A stretch of 5,844 nt of DNA. Source: Betaproteobacteria bacterium. GTDB lineage: Bacteria > Pseudomonadota > Gammaproteobacteria > Burkholderiales > SG8-39. The notes beneath the pieces were generated by a model. It ran no database searches, was not told the origin of the DNA, and worked only from the letters and a program-made list of their open reading frames with translations. Shown in pieces: positions 5,700 through 5,844 of the stretch (its first letter is position 1; the number at the start of each line of letters is the position of its first letter). A program made the translations under genes and the position numbers. The stretch lies in contig CANIIN010000194.1 in assembly GCA_947467405.1 (NCBI GenBank), positions 1 through 5,844 of the forward strand. Reading direction: 5' to 3'.

Positions 5700-5844
5700 T
5701 CACTGATCCTGCAAAGGCTTCCACTGCCCATCCATGTAGCCCTCGATCGGCTTGAATCGCACCTTATAGGCCATCTTGCGGCTGTCGCGGATCCAGTAGC
5801 CCAGGTACAGATAATCAAGGCCGAGTTGCCGACATTGCTCGATC
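5700..5844 (-). CDS. bpt: Aspartate/glutamate leucyltransferase, C-terminal end only
   Basis: The last 47 codons and the TGA stop (5700-5702) of a gene that enters from the right edge. The visible residues read ...EQCRQLGLDYLYLGYWI, then RDSRKMAYKVRFKP, then IEGYMDGQWKPLQDQ. The LYLGYWIRDSRKMAYK segment is a hallmark of the C-terminal GNAT-like domain of bacterial arginyl-tRNA-protein transferase homologues (Bpt, older name Ate). These cytoplasmic enzymes move leucine from leucyl-tRNA onto proteins beginning with Asp or Glu and so mark them for ClpS/ClpAP degradation. The catalytic N-terminal part is outside the window, so completeness cannot be judged. I recall bpt directly before pyrD in several betaproteobacteria; here two extra genes separate them. 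Confidence 0.9.
   Translation of the reverse strand, partial: IEQCRQLGLDYLYLGYWIRDSRKMAYKVRFKPIEGYMDGQWKPLQDQ

Noticed and set aside
5628..5844. Plus-strand open frame from ATG 5640 to the window end, preceded by AGGAGG (5628-5633) at 6 nt spacing.
   Set aside because: It has an excellent ribosome-site look, but it is antisense to the start of the TPR gene and to the bpt C-terminus, whose LYLGYWIRDSRKMAYK signature is unmistakable. The antisense peptide (MREVYCEFLLRATPIW...) has no recognisable family features.

Overview
The window looks like a chromosomal segment of a Gram-negative proteobacterium, most likely a betaproteobacterium. The reasons are moderately high GC (roughly 57-62% in the stretches I counted by hand), a class 2 quinone-linked PyrD, a Bpt-type aminoacyl-tRNA-protein transferase, and the order pyrD - rsxB - nth - DUF1841, which I recall from betaproteobacterial genomes. 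I cannot name a genus.

Left side, + strand: the 3' part of one small c-type cytochrome gene (2-250) overlaps by ATGA a second, complete, secreted monoheme cytochrome gene (247-597). Both carry one CxxCH haem site and resemble each other, so they look like a tandem duplication of soluble periplasmic electron carriers. A near-ideal hairpin with a TTCG loop (621-666) lies between these genes and the convergent genes on the other strand, and can terminate transcription from both sides.

The rest of the window is read on the - strand, so transcription runs from right to left. From the right edge: the 3' end of bpt (N-end rule leucyltransferase), a TPR-containing glycosyltransferase-like protein (5641-4232), a small SAM-dependent methyltransferase (4219-3620), pyrD (3562-2552), a stand-alone rsxB without a membrane anchor (2534-1836), nth (1832-1155), and a DUF1841 protein (1125-703). 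Gaps are 58, 12, 57, 17, 3 and 29 nt, so much or all of this could be one transcript. The 57-58 nt gaps on either side of the TPR/methyltransferase pair are the likeliest places for extra promoters, but I could not identify a convincing one.

Functionally this side is a mosaic: protein N-end tagging (bpt), a probable glycan- or protein-modifying pair (TPR-glycosyltransferase plus methyltransferase), pyrimidine synthesis (pyrD), and a tight group of an Fe-S electron carrier (rsxB), an Fe-S DNA repair enzyme (nth) and an uncharacterised histidine-rich helical protein (DUF1841). The two most interesting points are the three HxxxH pairs in the DUF1841 protein, which suggest a metal site and sit next to two Fe-S proteins, and the glycosyltransferase/methyltransferase pair lodged between bpt and pyrD. 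No tRNA, rRNA, CRISPR array, insertion sequence or long repeat was seen, and no gene-free stretch exceeds about 110 bases.
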